Assembly: GCA_900315975.1 (NCBI GenBank)
Contig: ONBA01000026.1
Location: 1 to 64,000 of the forward strand
Length of the DNA: 64,000 bases
Source: an uncultured Ruminococcus sp.
Lineage (GTDB): Bacteria > Bacillota_A > Clostridia > Oscillospirales > Ruminococcaceae
Direction: 5' to 3'
In this document: piece by piece, positions 1 through 7,957 of the stretch
Layout: each line of letters begins with the position of its first letter
Position numbering within the stretch: position 1 is the first letter of the stretch
Translations under genes and position numbers: made by a program
Notes under the pieces: model-generated
Told to the model about the DNA's origin: nothing
What the model saw: only the letters and a program-made list of their open reading frames with translations
The model's database searches: none

Positions 1-1159
1 TGCTGTTGCCAAGTACGGTAACAATATCCAGTTTGAACAGGAAGGACAGGAATACAACGAGGCTGAACCCGGTGTTATCATCGAACAGGATATCGCTCCA
101 CAGACTGAGTTCAAGAAGGGCGTTACCCTCAAGGTAATCGTCAGCAAGGGTATGGAGACGGTAGAAGTCCCGAAGGTCGCCGATATGAACGCCGACCTCG
201 CTAAGGATATGCTTACGCAGCAGGGACTGCTTTGTGAAATCAAGAATTCGTCAAGTACGACCGTCAAAAAGGGACGCGTCATAAAAACTCAGCCTGAAGC
301 CGGTGAAATGGCTCACAAGGGCTCGACCGTAATCCTCTACGTCAGCATGGGCGTTGAGGCAGGACAGGTCAGCGTTGACGACTGGGTAGGCAAGACTATT
401 GACGATGCAAAGATGCTCGCTGAGTACAAACAGCTCAAGGTCACCACAAAGGGCGTTGCTTCCTACGAGAAGGAAGGAACAGTCGTAAAGCAGAGCCTTG
501 AAAAGGGTTCAAAGGTCGAGATCGGAAGCGAGATCGTATTTGAATTCAGTAACGGTAAGGCTCCCGACGGAACTATCCCGTTCACTATAAACTTCCCCTC
601 AGATGCAAACGGACGCTTCGTTATCAGCTTCGTTATCAAGAATGAGGACGGCAAGCAGGATACACAGGAAACTCCTACATTCTTCGTTCCTGAGTATTCA
701 AGCATCACACAGGATGTCAAGGGTTCAGGTGAAGACGTTTCAGTAAACGTACTCCTTACAAACCTCAATAATAACAAGCGTGCAACAATCGGTACGTATT
801 CATTCAATTTCGCTGACAACACAACTTACCTCAAGAGCGGCGGAGATATCGACGCTGCATTCCAGCAGGTAGGCGGTTATCCCGAGGAGGAAACTCAGGC
901 TCCTACAGAGGCTCAGCAGCCTACTGAAGATAACGGTCATAAGCCCGGTGAAAACGGCGATTATGACGCTAATGGCAACTGGGTAAACTTCGTTCCCGGT
1001 TCTAACGGCGACTGGGTAAACGGAAGCTGGGTATGGTACAATCCCGAGGTCAACGGCTATTGGGGTGACGACGGTCAGTGGAAGTGGGGACAGCGTCCTC
1101 AGCAGCAGACCAACCCGAATAACAACAATAACAACGGAAATAACGGTCAGGACTGGTGA
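1..1159 (+). CDS. pknB: PASTA-domain Ser/Thr protein kinase, 3' part (gene enters from the left edge)
   Basis: The frame is open from base 2, so the start and the kinase domain lie outside the window; about 385 residues are visible. They begin inside one PASTA repeat (ending VIVSKG), followed by two more (starting near VEVPKVADM and VSVDDWVGK), which in this family bind muropeptides outside the cell. A beta-rich segment of about 100 residues and a Thr/Glu/Pro linker follow. The protein ends in an unusual Gly/Asn/Trp-rich tail with NG-W motifs and an Asn run. The kinase assignment rests on the PASTA repeats and on the downstream rsgA-thiN-spoVM order, which is typical of Firmicutes. The stop overlaps the rsgA start (GTGA), so the two are translationally coupled. 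Confidence 0.85.
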   Translation, partial: AVAKYGNNIQFEQEGQEYNEAEPGVIIEQDIAPQTEFKKGVTLKVIVSKGMETVEVPKVADMNADLAKDMLTQQGLLCEIKNSSSTTVKKGRVIKTQPEAGEMAHKGSTVILYVSMGVEAGQVSVDDWVGKTIDDAKMLAEYKQLKVTTKGVASYEKEGTVVKQSLEKGSKVEIGSEIVFEFSNGKAPDGTIPFTINFPSDANGRFVISFVIKNEDGKQDTQETPTFFVPEYSSITQDVKGSGEDVSVNVLLTNLNNNKRATIGTYSFNFADNTTYLKSGGDIDAAFQQVGGYPEEETQAPTEAQQPTEDNGHKPGENGDYDANGNWVNFVPGSNGDWVNGSWVWYNPEVNGYWGDDGQWKWGQRPQQQTNPNNNNNNGNNGQDW

Positions 1160-2034
1160 GTACTGATACAAAAAGCGGAATAATAACCAAATGCTTAGGG
1201 GGACTCTACACGGTAGAGTCCCCTGACGGTATATATGAATGTAAGGCGAGGGGAGTTTTCCGCGCAAAGGGAATAAGTCCGGCAGTAGGCGACAGAGTAG
1301 GACTCAGAGGTGGAGTTATTACCGAAGTTGCTGAGCGCAGGAATTATCTCATCCGACCACCCCTTGCTAACCTTGACCAGATAATTTTCATTGTTTCAAC
1401 TGTGAGTCCGGCACCTAATTTCCTTATCCTCGACAAGTTCATCGCAATAGCGGAGTTCAAGGGGATAGAGCCGGTAGTGATAATCACTAAAACTGACCTC
1501 GGCGATTCAAGTGCAGTCCGCGAGGTGTATTCCTCAATCGGTATAACTACGCTTGAAGTCGATTATTCCGACGAGCGCTCGGTACAGAGCGTCCGTGACC
1601 TGCTCGCAGGCAAGGTCAGCGCCTTTACCGGAAATTCCGGAGCAGGCAAGTCTACTCTGCTGAATGCGGTCGACCCTACCCTCAATATCCCGACCGGCGA
1701 GATAAGCAAAAAGCTCGGCAGAGGAAGGCATACTACCCGCCATGCGGAGCTGTATAAGCTCAGAGAAGGCGGATATATCGCCGATACTCCCGGTTTTTCA
1801 ACGTTTGAGACGAATCGTTACGACGTTATCCGCAAAGAGGAACTTGCGGACTGTTTCCGTGAATTTGAAGGATACAGAGATGAATGCCGTTTCAGAGACT
1901 GTTCGCATACCTGCGAGAAAGGGTGTGCAGTCATCGAAGCGGTAAAACAGGGCATAATTCCAAAAATACGCCATGATAGCTACTGTGCCATGTATGAAGA
2001 GGCAAAGCAGCTGAAGGAGTGGGAACTGAAATGA
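1156..2034 (+). CDS. rsgA: Ribosome small subunit-dependent GTPase A
   Basis: A 292-residue circularly permuted GTPase that helps mature the 30S ribosomal subunit. Motif order is the permuted one: an N-terminal OB-fold region, TKTDL (G4) near residue 111, GNSGAGKST (P-loop, G1) near 160, DTPG (G3) near 210, then the C-terminal zinc knuckle with CRFRDCSHTCEKGC near 245-258. Length is normal for the family. The GTG start overlaps the stop of the upstream kinase gene, and the TGA overlaps the ATG of thiN, so the three genes form a coupled operon. All key motifs are present. Confidence 0.97.
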   Translation: MSTDTKSGIITKCLGGLYTVESPDGIYECKARGVFRAKGISPAVGDRVGLRGGVITEVAERRNYLIRPPLANLDQIIFIVSTVSPAPNFLILDKFIAIAEFKGIEPVVIITKTDLGDSSAVREVYSSIGITTLEVDYSDERSVQSVRDLLAGKVSAFTGNSGAGKSTLLNAVDPTLNIPTGEISKKLGRGRHTTRHAELYKLREGGYIADTPGFSTFETNRYDVIRKEELADCFREFEGYRDECRFRDCSHTCEKGCAVIEAVKQGIIPKIRHDSYCAMYEEAKQLKEWELK

Positions 2035-2666
2035 GTAATTGTTTTATTTTTGCCGGTGGAGTTCTTGAAGATAAAAGCTTCATCGACCGCGATTACATAG
2101 TAAGGAGCGGTTCGCTCGTTATATGTGCAGACAAAGGCTATGCTTACGCTAAGGAACTCGGTATACAGCCTGATGTCATTGTCGGGGATTTTGATTCCTA
2201 CGAGGGAGAACTTCCGGAAAAGACTGAGATACACCGTTCTCCCGAGGAAAAAGACGATACGGATACCATGCTTGCGGTCAAGCTCGCAATAAAGCGAGGC
2301 TGCGAATTTATAGTGCTGTACGGCGCTCTTGGCGGACGCTTCGACCATACTGTCGCAAATATACAGACTCTTGTATACGCTCATGAGCACGGCTGCGACC
2401 TCATGATTGATGACGGTGACAATATCGTATCAGTGCAGGGCATATGTATACGCAGCTATTCGTTTATGGAAGGCTGGTATTTCTCACTGTTCTCACTCTC
2501 AGAGCAGTCGGAGATATCACGTCTCACGGGAGTAAAATACCCTCTCAGCCACGCTGTATTGAAAGACAGCTTCCCTCTCGGAGTAAGCAATGAGATAATC
2601 GACCGCGAAGCCGTATTATCAGTAGGCTCGGGACTTGTTCTTGTTGTACAGTCCAAGAAGCAGTAA
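2031..2666 (+). CDS. thiN: Thiamine pyrophosphokinase
   Basis: A 211-residue enzyme that transfers pyrophosphate from ATP to thiamine to give thiamine diphosphate. Family signatures are clear: ADKG near residue 30, PDVIVGDFDS, KDDTDTMLAVKLA and GALGGRFDHTVANI, which form the nucleotide and magnesium site. The ATG at 2031 sits in an ATGA overlap with the rsgA stop; an in-frame GTG twelve bases upstream is possible but has no better ribosome binding site. Its place between rsgA and spoVM is conserved in many Firmicutes. Confidence 0.96.
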   Translation: MSNCFIFAGGVLEDKSFIDRDYIVRSGSLVICADKGYAYAKELGIQPDVIVGDFDSYEGELPEKTEIHRSPEEKDDTDTMLAVKLAIKRGCEFIVLYGALGGRFDHTVANIQTLVYAHEHGCDLMIDDGDNIVSVQGICIRSYSFMEGWYFSLFSLSEQSEISRLTGVKYPLSHAVLKDSFPLGVSNEIIDREAVLSVGSGLVLVVQSKKQ

Positions 2667-2720
2667 CGAAAACTCCTCAAGTGAATATAATAGACTATAT
2701 CACTGAAGGAGGGGTCATGT

Positions 2721-2804
2721 ATGAAAATAGTAGTGGTAAAGAGTCCGAAATTCCTGTCAGGCATACTGCGAACGATATTCGGCATAAAAAAAGAGGAAGA
2801 ATAG
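2721..2804 (+). CDS. spoVM: Stage V sporulation protein M
   Basis: A 27-codon gene. The product contains KSPKFLSGILRTIFG followed by a charged tail, matching the amphipathic-helix peptide SpoVM, which recognises the convex forespore membrane and anchors the spore coat base through SpoIVA. AAGGAGGGG lies a few bases before the ATG at 2721. The position directly after thiN is the usual one in Firmicutes. A terminator hairpin follows at once, closing the operon. Identification rests on the length, the central PKFLxGI motif and the synteny. Confidence 0.93.
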   Translation: MKIVVVKSPKFLSGILRTIFGIKKEEE

Positions 2805-2806
2805 TT

Positions 2807-2850
2807 AAAACGGCAGCGTAAAGCAATTGCTTTATGCTGCCGTTTGTTTA
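2807..2850 (+). terminator. Rho-independent terminator of the rsgA-thiN-spoVM operon
   Basis: A long perfect stem (AAACGGCAGC with GCTGCCGTTT, continued by GTAAAGCAATTGCTTTAT) is followed by GTTT, directly after the spoVM stop. Confidence 0.85.
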
Positions 2851-2909
2851 ATGAAATTATCTGAATAATCTGCCATTTTGCGTTAATAATACTTTCGGAG
2901 GTGTTATAC

Positions 2910-3677
2910 GTGAAAAAAAATTTATTTTCAGATAACAGAAAAGGTTCAAAAGGATTTTATGCAGCGCTCGGAATAAGTGCACTTATGATAGGCTCAGCCT
3001 GCTATTTTGCCTATGGGCAGAGTGAAAAGATGACAAATGAGATAGCGGGCAGGACGGAGATATCGGCGCCGGAGAAACCTGTCGCAAAGCGTGCGGAAAA
3101 TGTGCCGAAGGTTACGGCTGCAACGTACAGAGTAACGGCTGCGCCTGTGACGACACGTGCAGTTACTACAGCTCCGCCTGTGACGATTCCGGCAGCGGAG
3201 ATACCGGTTGAGGAGCCGCAGATTGACGAAACTCCCGCAGCTGAGGAGACTGCGTCTGCAAAGCTTGCCGACACAAAATATCCGCTCGCAGATATCACTG
3301 ATATAGTTGCGGATTTCAGCAACGGCGACCTCGTCAGAAACGAGACTACCGGTACGTGGGCAACTCATAACGGTACTGATATCGCAGCAGAAGTTGGTGC
3401 AGAGGTATACGCGGTATCAAGCGGCGAGGTCGTGTCGGTAGATAACGACCCTCTGTGGGGAGTGGCAGTAACTATCGACCACCACAATGGCTACGTTTCG
3501 CGTTACTGCGGTCTCTCACAGGGACTATCCGTACAGAAGGGCGACACTCTTGTAAGCGGTGACGTTATCGGTACAGTAGGGAATACTGCCGATATTGAGA
3601 GTTCACTCACTCCGCATCTGCATATAGAAATGCTCCATAACGGCAGCTATATTGACCCTATGAGCGAAATACGATAG
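2910..3677 (+). CDS. Membrane-anchored M23 (LytM) peptidase, SpoIIQ-type
   Basis: A 255-residue protein with a short cytosolic N-terminus, one membrane helix near residues 15-35, an Ala/Thr/Pro/Val-rich linker to about residue 125, and a C-terminal lysostaphin-type M23 domain. The zinc ligands look intact: HNGTD (HxxxD) and HLHIE (HxH). M23 enzymes cut peptidoglycan cross-bridges. The architecture is that of SpoIIQ, the forespore partner of SpoIIIAH, and the neighbouring spoVM fits this, but the SpoIIQ assignment is inference. GTG at 2910 is chosen because GGAGG lies eight bases upstream; another GTG at 2901 overlaps that site. Confidence 0.8.
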   Translation: MKKNLFSDNRKGSKGFYAALGISALMIGSACYFAYGQSEKMTNEIAGRTEISAPEKPVAKRAENVPKVTAATYRVTAAPVTTRAVTTAPPVTIPAAEIPVEEPQIDETPAAEETASAKLADTKYPLADITDIVADFSNGDLVRNETTGTWATHNGTDIAAEVGAEVYAVSSGEVVSVDNDPLWGVAVTIDHHNGYVSRYCGLSQGLSVQKGDTLVSGDVIGTVGNTADIESSLTPHLHIEMLHNGSYIDPMSEIR

Positions 3678-3689
3678 CCTGAAATGGTA

Positions 3690-3735
3690 TGAGGGTGATT
3701 CCGGACAGTATGCGGAGTCACCCTCAGATTTTATT
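3690..3735 (+). terminator. Rho-independent terminator after the M23 gene
   Basis: TGAGGGTGATTCCG pairs with CGGAGTCACCCTCA and is followed by a T-rich run. It lies between convergent genes and may serve both strands. Confidence 0.8.
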
Positions 3736-3744
3736 TATGAAGAT

Positions 3745-4875
3745 TCAGTCCTGTTTTTCGTAGTTGTCGAGGAAGTGATGGACTTCGCCCTTTTGCTTGT
3801 ACGCGATAATAGTGCTGAGGTTGACGTTTTCAACGCTGCGGAAGATGTTTTTTTCGACCTGTGGATTGACCTTTTTCAGCTCAGCGATGAGGTTCTTGAC
3901 TTCAAGGCGCTTTGATTCTGACTGTCCGTTCTCACTGCATGATGAGCAGTTTTCAGTGAACTTGCACGCGCACTGTATAAAATAGAGTCCGTTATAGTCG
4001 CGCCAGTGCTTGATGTCGGCTTCGCGTACAAGATAAAGCGGACGTATCAGTTCCATACCTTCAAAATTTGTACTGTGCAGTTTCGGCATCATTGTCTGAA
4101 TCTGTCCGCCGTAAAGCATACCCATGAGAATAGTCTCGATAACGTCGTCGAAATGGTGACCGAGTGCGATTTTGTTGCAGCCGAGTTCCTTTGCCTTGCT
4201 GTAGAGATATCCGCGTCTCATGCGTGCGCATATATAGCAGGGGTTCTTTTCGATGTTGAACACTGAATCGAAAATATTTGAATCGAATATTTCTACCGGT
4301 ATCGACATCGACTCAGCGTTTTTCTCGATTATACGTCTGTTTTCCGGACTATATCCGGGGTCCATAACAAGAAATACGACCTCGAAAGGGAATTTGTCGT
4401 GACGTTTGAGTTCCTGAAAGAGTTTAGCCATGAGCATAGAGTCCTTGCCGCCGGAAATACATACCGCTATCTTATCGCCCGGCTGTACGAGTTGATATTC
4501 GTTTATTGCCTTTGTGAATCTGCACCATATGCTCTTCTTGAACTTCTTTCGCAGACTGAGTTCGACCTGACCTGTTATATCGCGGTTTTCCATAGTGTCC
4601 CTCAGCCACTCAACGTAACCGCCGCTGAGACTGTATGCTTCAAGACCTCTCAGCCGCAGTGCCTCTGCAATATCAGGAGTGATTTTTCCCGAACGGCAGC
4701 ACAGTATTATTTTTTTATCTTGAGGAAGGTCGGCATTTTCAAGTTCGTTTTCGGGAATATTCACCGAACCGCCTATATGTCCGTATTCGTAAGCTGTTCT
4801 GCTCCGGATATCGATGAGAGAGTACGAATTTTCCGGTAAACTGCGAAGTTCAGCAGAAGTAATATCAATATTCAT
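3745..4875 (-). CDS. Rhodanese / TtcA-like PP-loop sulfurtransferase fusion
   Basis: A 376-residue two-domain protein. Residues 1-95 are a rhodanese domain with an active-site loop CCRSGK near 59-64. Residues 100-376 are a PP-loop ATPase with SGGKDS at 141-146, a CYIC pair and a later Cys cluster (CACKFTENCSSC), as in TtcA-type tRNA 2-thiolation enzymes that carry an Fe-S cluster. Inference: the rhodanese domain delivers persulfide sulfur to the PP-loop domain for tRNA thiolation. ATG at 4875 has GAGGTG just upstream. A small-molecule or different tRNA substrate cannot be excluded. Confidence 0.85.
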   Translation of the reverse strand: MNIDITSAELRSLPENSYSLIDIRSRTAYEYGHIGGSVNIPENELENADLPQDKKIILCCRSGKITPDIAEALRLRGLEAYSLSGGYVEWLRDTMENRDITGQVELSLRKKFKKSIWCRFTKAINEYQLVQPGDKIAVCISGGKDSMLMAKLFQELKRHDKFPFEVVFLVMDPGYSPENRRIIEKNAESMSIPVEIFDSNIFDSVFNIEKNPCYICARMRRGYLYSKAKELGCNKIALGHHFDDVIETILMGMLYGGQIQTMMPKLHSTNFEGMELIRPLYLVREADIKHWRDYNGLYFIQCACKFTENCSSCSENGQSESKRLEVKNLIAELKKVNPQVEKNIFRSVENVNLSTIIAYKQKGEVHHFLDNYEKQD

Positions 4876-4898
4876 TTTACACCTCATATAATTGGTAA

Positions 4899-4927
4899 GG
4901 GACGATGAAAGCTGATTCCATCGTCCC
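4899..4927 (-). terminator. Inverted repeat after the membrane-protein gene, possible weak terminator
   Basis: GGGACGATG and CATCGTCCC form a perfect nine-base stem ten bases past the stop of the gene ending at 4937. There is no clear T-run on the minus strand, so termination is uncertain. Confidence 0.4.
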
Positions 4928-4936
4928 ATTTTGTCG

Positions 4937-6166
4937 TTAATTAAGCAGGTCAACTGAAAGTGAGCGTGAGTCCACATCGTAGTAATCATCAATTTCTGCT
5001 ACGTAATAGCGGAAGCATACTTTTCCGTTGAATTTCAGGACATCGCCTGACTCGGACACACCAAGCTGAGCAAGCTGAGCGTCTGAGAGTGTGTTGAGCA
5101 TAACGGTATTTTCAGTAGAGATAGTGTAATTCGGATTACCCCAGCTATCGGTTTTCATATCATTGAATGCGCTGAAACCGTCGGAGTCGAGGTCGCTGAA
5201 GTATACGGTCTCACCTCTGTTCTTGTCAGCACTCATAAGCACATCGTCGGAAGGTGATGTTATTGAATATCTGCCGGAACCGTCTCTTGCGATACCGAAG
5301 TGAGCGAGCTGTTCATCGCTGAGGTCGTCAAGCTTTATCGGGTCAACGTCCTTAGCGGTCTTGCCGATAGCAAGAAGGTCGTAGACGTTTATATCGGAAA
5401 GTTCAAGGGTATTATCGAATGTATAGCCGAGTTTGAGCATTTCGTCAGCGCTTACGTGAATGGATATCTTATCTGATACAGCGTTCAGTTCATTTGTGAT
5501 ATCCTGTCTGTTCTGAGTGGACCATTCGATTGACGGCTCTTCACACATCGGACGCTCGAGAAGAGCAACACGCTCCATGTTCTTGAGAGTGAACGTAACG
5601 AACGGATATGTTTTGTCAGCGTAGTTAGGCTCTACGTAAACAGCAGTACTGCCGTTTGAACTGTCCTCGGTGTTGACTACCTTGTAGCGGTAGATTCCCG
5701 ACGGGGAAGTGCCGCTCATAACAACATTCTGCTTTGCAGTTGTCACAAAGAATGTACTGAACAGGAAGTAGCCGAGTGCACCGAAAATGTACAGAAGAAG
5801 TATAACTGTGCCTATTGCGGTCTTTGCACCTTCACCGGCTCCGGAAAGGAGAAGTATCACAACACCTGTAAGTACGATAGGGATTATCATTTCCTTGTGG
5901 TCAAAGTACATCAGTACTACAGGGAGCATTGCCGGAAGTATGATGAAACTGCCTATGCGGGTAAGTATCTGTTTGCGGGTGTATAGCATCAGTATGAGTG
6001 CTATAATTGATATCGCAGAAATGATGAGACATACCGAAGCAGGCGACTCAACTGTTATGTTGTAAAAAATCGAGTAATAGCACAAAAAACATACACATAC
6101 TGTATAGAGTGCGGCAATTACCGAAAAGACTCGTTTAGTCCATATATTTGCAAAGAAATCTTTCAT
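4937..6166 (-). CDS. Multi-pass membrane protein with a large extracytoplasmic domain, function unknown
   Basis: A 409-residue protein. The N-terminal 140 residues contain about five hydrophobic segments; the rest is soluble and acidic, with repeated phrases of the form LSD-QLAQLG / LSDEQLAHFG that suggest an internal duplication. GGAGGT precedes the ATG at 6166; an in-frame ATG at 6181 would overlap that site. I do not recognise the family. It is transcribed divergently from the VanZ-like gene at 6343. Confidence 0.75.
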   Translation of the reverse strand: MKDFFANIWTKRVFSVIAALYTVCVCFLCYYSIFYNITVESPASVCLIISAISIIALILMLYTRKQILTRIGSFIILPAMLPVVLMYFDHKEMIIPIVLTGVVILLLSGAGEGAKTAIGTVILLLYIFGALGYFLFSTFFVTTAKQNVVMSGTSPSGIYRYKVVNTEDSSNGSTAVYVEPNYADKTYPFVTFTLKNMERVALLERPMCEEPSIEWSTQNRQDITNELNAVSDKISIHVSADEMLKLGYTFDNTLELSDINVYDLLAIGKTAKDVDPIKLDDLSDEQLAHFGIARDGSGRYSITSPSDDVLMSADKNRGETVYFSDLDSDGFSAFNDMKTDSWGNPNYTISTENTVMLNTLSDAQLAQLGVSESGDVLKFNGKVCFRYYVAEIDDYYDVDSRSLSVDLLN

Positions 6167-6289
6167 TTTGACCTCCGTCATAATTAAGCCGAAAATTGTC
6201 CATATAAAACTATTATATCATTTTTCAAATGAACTTACAAGCTATTTTCCAAATAAATGGTTACTAAATGGTTACAATTTGCGAAGTGC

Positions 6290-6318
6290 TTTACAAAACA
6301 AGGATAATGAAGTATAAT
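6290..6318 (+). promoter_or_regulatory. Sigma-A promoter of the VanZ-like gene
   Basis: TTTACA, 17 bases, TATAAT, with AAAGGAGAG and the ATG at 6343 closely downstream. Confidence 0.8.
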
Positions 6319-6342
6319 TAATATGTTTGAAAGGAGAGAAGT

Positions 6343-6852
6343 ATGGAGAGAAACAATGCTTATATGCCGATAAGGGTGATATTTAGCCTATTATCAGTTG
6401 CCATAATGGTGATAATATTCATGTTTTCGTGTGAAAACTCCGATGAATCCTCAGATACAAGCGGAACTTTCACAATCTTTATTGCTGAACACTTTGTAAG
6501 TGACTTTGATACGCTTTCTGAAAGTGAACAGGAAGAAGTATACGGCGAAATAGACCACATAGTCAGGAAATGTGCGCATTTCTCGGTGTACACTTCACTT
6601 GGATTCTGTTTATCTACAGCAGTAGGCCGCCGCAGACTTTTTTCGCCCGGAAGTCTTCTTGCACTCGGAGTAAGCTTTTTATATGCTTGTTCGGACGAAA
6701 TACATCAGTCGTTTGTGCCGGGCAGAGCGTGTATGTTTACTGATGTCCTCATAGACACAAGCGGCGCTCTTACAGGTATGCTGATATCGCTTGTGCTGAT
6801 AACTGCTGTATCTGCCGTGAGATTGCATTTTACAGGAAAATCCACACATTAA
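6343..6852 (+). CDS. VanZ-like membrane protein
   Basis: A 169-residue protein with four hydrophobic segments. It contains the VanZ-family signature around RKCAHFSVYTSLGF and CSDEIHQSFVPGRACMFTDVLID. VanZ proteins are small membrane proteins, one of which gives low-level teicoplanin resistance; the general function is not settled. Start at 6343 with AAGGAG upstream. Monocistronic, with its own promoter and terminator. It is distinct from the VanZ-like pair at 11.9 and 45.1 kb. Confidence 0.85.
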   Translation: MERNNAYMPIRVIFSLLSVAIMVIIFMFSCENSDESSDTSGTFTIFIAEHFVSDFDTLSESEQEEVYGEIDHIVRKCAHFSVYTSLGFCLSTAVGRRRLFSPGSLLALGVSFLYACSDEIHQSFVPGRACMFTDVLIDTSGALTGMLISLVLITAVSAVRLHFTGKSTH

Positions 6853-6890
6853 AAACAGGTCTGTCGCGTTTATGAGACAGACCTGTTTTG
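6851..6890 (+). terminator. Rho-independent terminator after the VanZ-like gene
   Basis: AAAACAGGTCTGTC pairs with GACAGACCTGTTTT; the stem ends in a T-run. Confidence 0.85.
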
Positions 6891-7011
6891 TTCATTAAAT
6901 TTAAGGCGATACCTCACAAAGCCAGTCTGACGGCTTTGCACTGAATCTGCTTGCATATGTTCCGCCATCTTGTACAGAAATCCCTTGACATACGATAGTA
7001 TGCCTGCTGAA

Positions 7012-7635
7012 TCATTTCAGACCACCGAGATCCTTGTAGTACGGCTGTACACCAACACGGTCAGCCATTTGCTTTGTTGCATTTACATCGCATGGACCAT
7101 TGTGGAATCTTTCTGAAGATGTACTACTTGTAGCACAGGTTATACCCCACTCAATCTCATCGCTGTTGGGCGCTTTGCGGAAATTGATCTGGTAACGGCA
7201 CCATTTTATTTTTGACTGGCATCTGAGACGCGAGTTGCCTCTTATCGTATAGCAAGGTTCATTAACAGAACCACGGAGTTTGTCCGGATGCTCATAATCG
7301 GAGATATACCCCATCTCTTCGAGCATTTTTGCTATAGCGTAGTTAGAAGTTCTGACTTCATCGCTGTCAACGTAGATATAACCCATATCCTTGTTAGAGG
7401 GGTTGTTTTTGTAACCCCAGATGTTATCGTAAAATCCTTCATCTTCATCGAAAGCATATGCGTTGTTGACGGCATTCATCATATTGTGAATATTAGTAAG
7501 GTCAGCCGCATTATGAGCACGTTCAAGATAACCTATCATTGCAGGTACTAAAAGTGCCGCTAAAATGCCAATGATAGCAATGACAACTATCACCTCTATA
7601 AGGGTGAAGCCTTTTGTTTTTTTTACATTATTCAT
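7012..7635 (-). CDS. Type IV pilin-like (prepilin/pseudopilin) protein
   Basis: A 207-residue protein with a class III signal: KKTKG, then FTLIEVIVVIAIIGILAA, cleaved by prepilin peptidase before the Phe. The globular part has six Cys residues. No assembly ATPase, platform protein or prepilin peptidase is nearby, so it is an orphan here and would depend on machinery elsewhere. AGAGGGAATT precedes the ATG at 7635. Possible roles are a minor pilin or a type II-like pseudopilin. Confidence 0.9.
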   Translation of the reverse strand: MNNVKKTKGFTLIEVIVVIAIIGILAALLVPAMIGYLERAHNAADLTNIHNMMNAVNNAYAFDEDEGFYDNIWGYKNNPSNKDMGYIYVDSDEVRTSNYAIAKMLEEMGYISDYEHPDKLRGSVNEPCYTIRGNSRLRCQSKIKWCRYQINFRKAPNSDEIEWGITCATSSTSSERFHNGPCDVNATKQMADRVGVQPYYKDLGGLK

Positions 7636-7638
7636 TCT

Positions 7639-7704
7639 AATTCCCTCTTTTAAACATGGTCAAACCATTGAAAAACGATGGCTTGACACAAATTCCCTCT
7701 TTTA
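7639..7704 (-). promoter_or_regulatory. Pilin 5' leader: hairpin between two copies of a 14-base repeat that includes the Shine-Dalgarno
   Basis: TAAAAGAGGGAATT occurs at 7691-7704 and again at 7639-7652, where it is the ribosome binding site of the pilin gene. Between them GTCAAGCCAT and ATGGTTTGAC (7659-7687) form a stem with one mismatch. Confidence 0.6.
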
Positions 7705-7708
7705 CTAT

Positions 7709-7737
7709 ATTATAGTACTTTTTTAAGCATTTGTCAA
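7709..7737 (-). promoter_or_regulatory. Consensus sigma-A promoter of the pilin gene
   Basis: TTGACA, 17 bases, TATAAT on the minus strand. The transcript would start near 7702, giving a leader of about 65 bases. Confidence 0.85.
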
Positions 7738-7957
7738 GCATTTGTAACAAAAATGTAAATTTTTTCTAAAGATTTTTTGAAATATATGTACAAATTAAAT
7801 GTGTTATTATCAATTGAGAGCACTTTTACAATTAATGGTAAAATGTTATTTTATGTATAGGGATATGTTTGACTTATTTCGTGGCAGAAATGAATATATA
7901 GGCTTATTTGCTTAAAACATTTATGCATCAGGTGCCGTTTCGGTGGAATTTAACAGA

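Noticed and set aside
6891..7011. Possible repeat element between the VanZ-like and pilin genes
   Set aside because: Contains AAAGCC/GGCTTT and GCATAC/GTATGT stems but no T-run, no frame and no second copy in the window.
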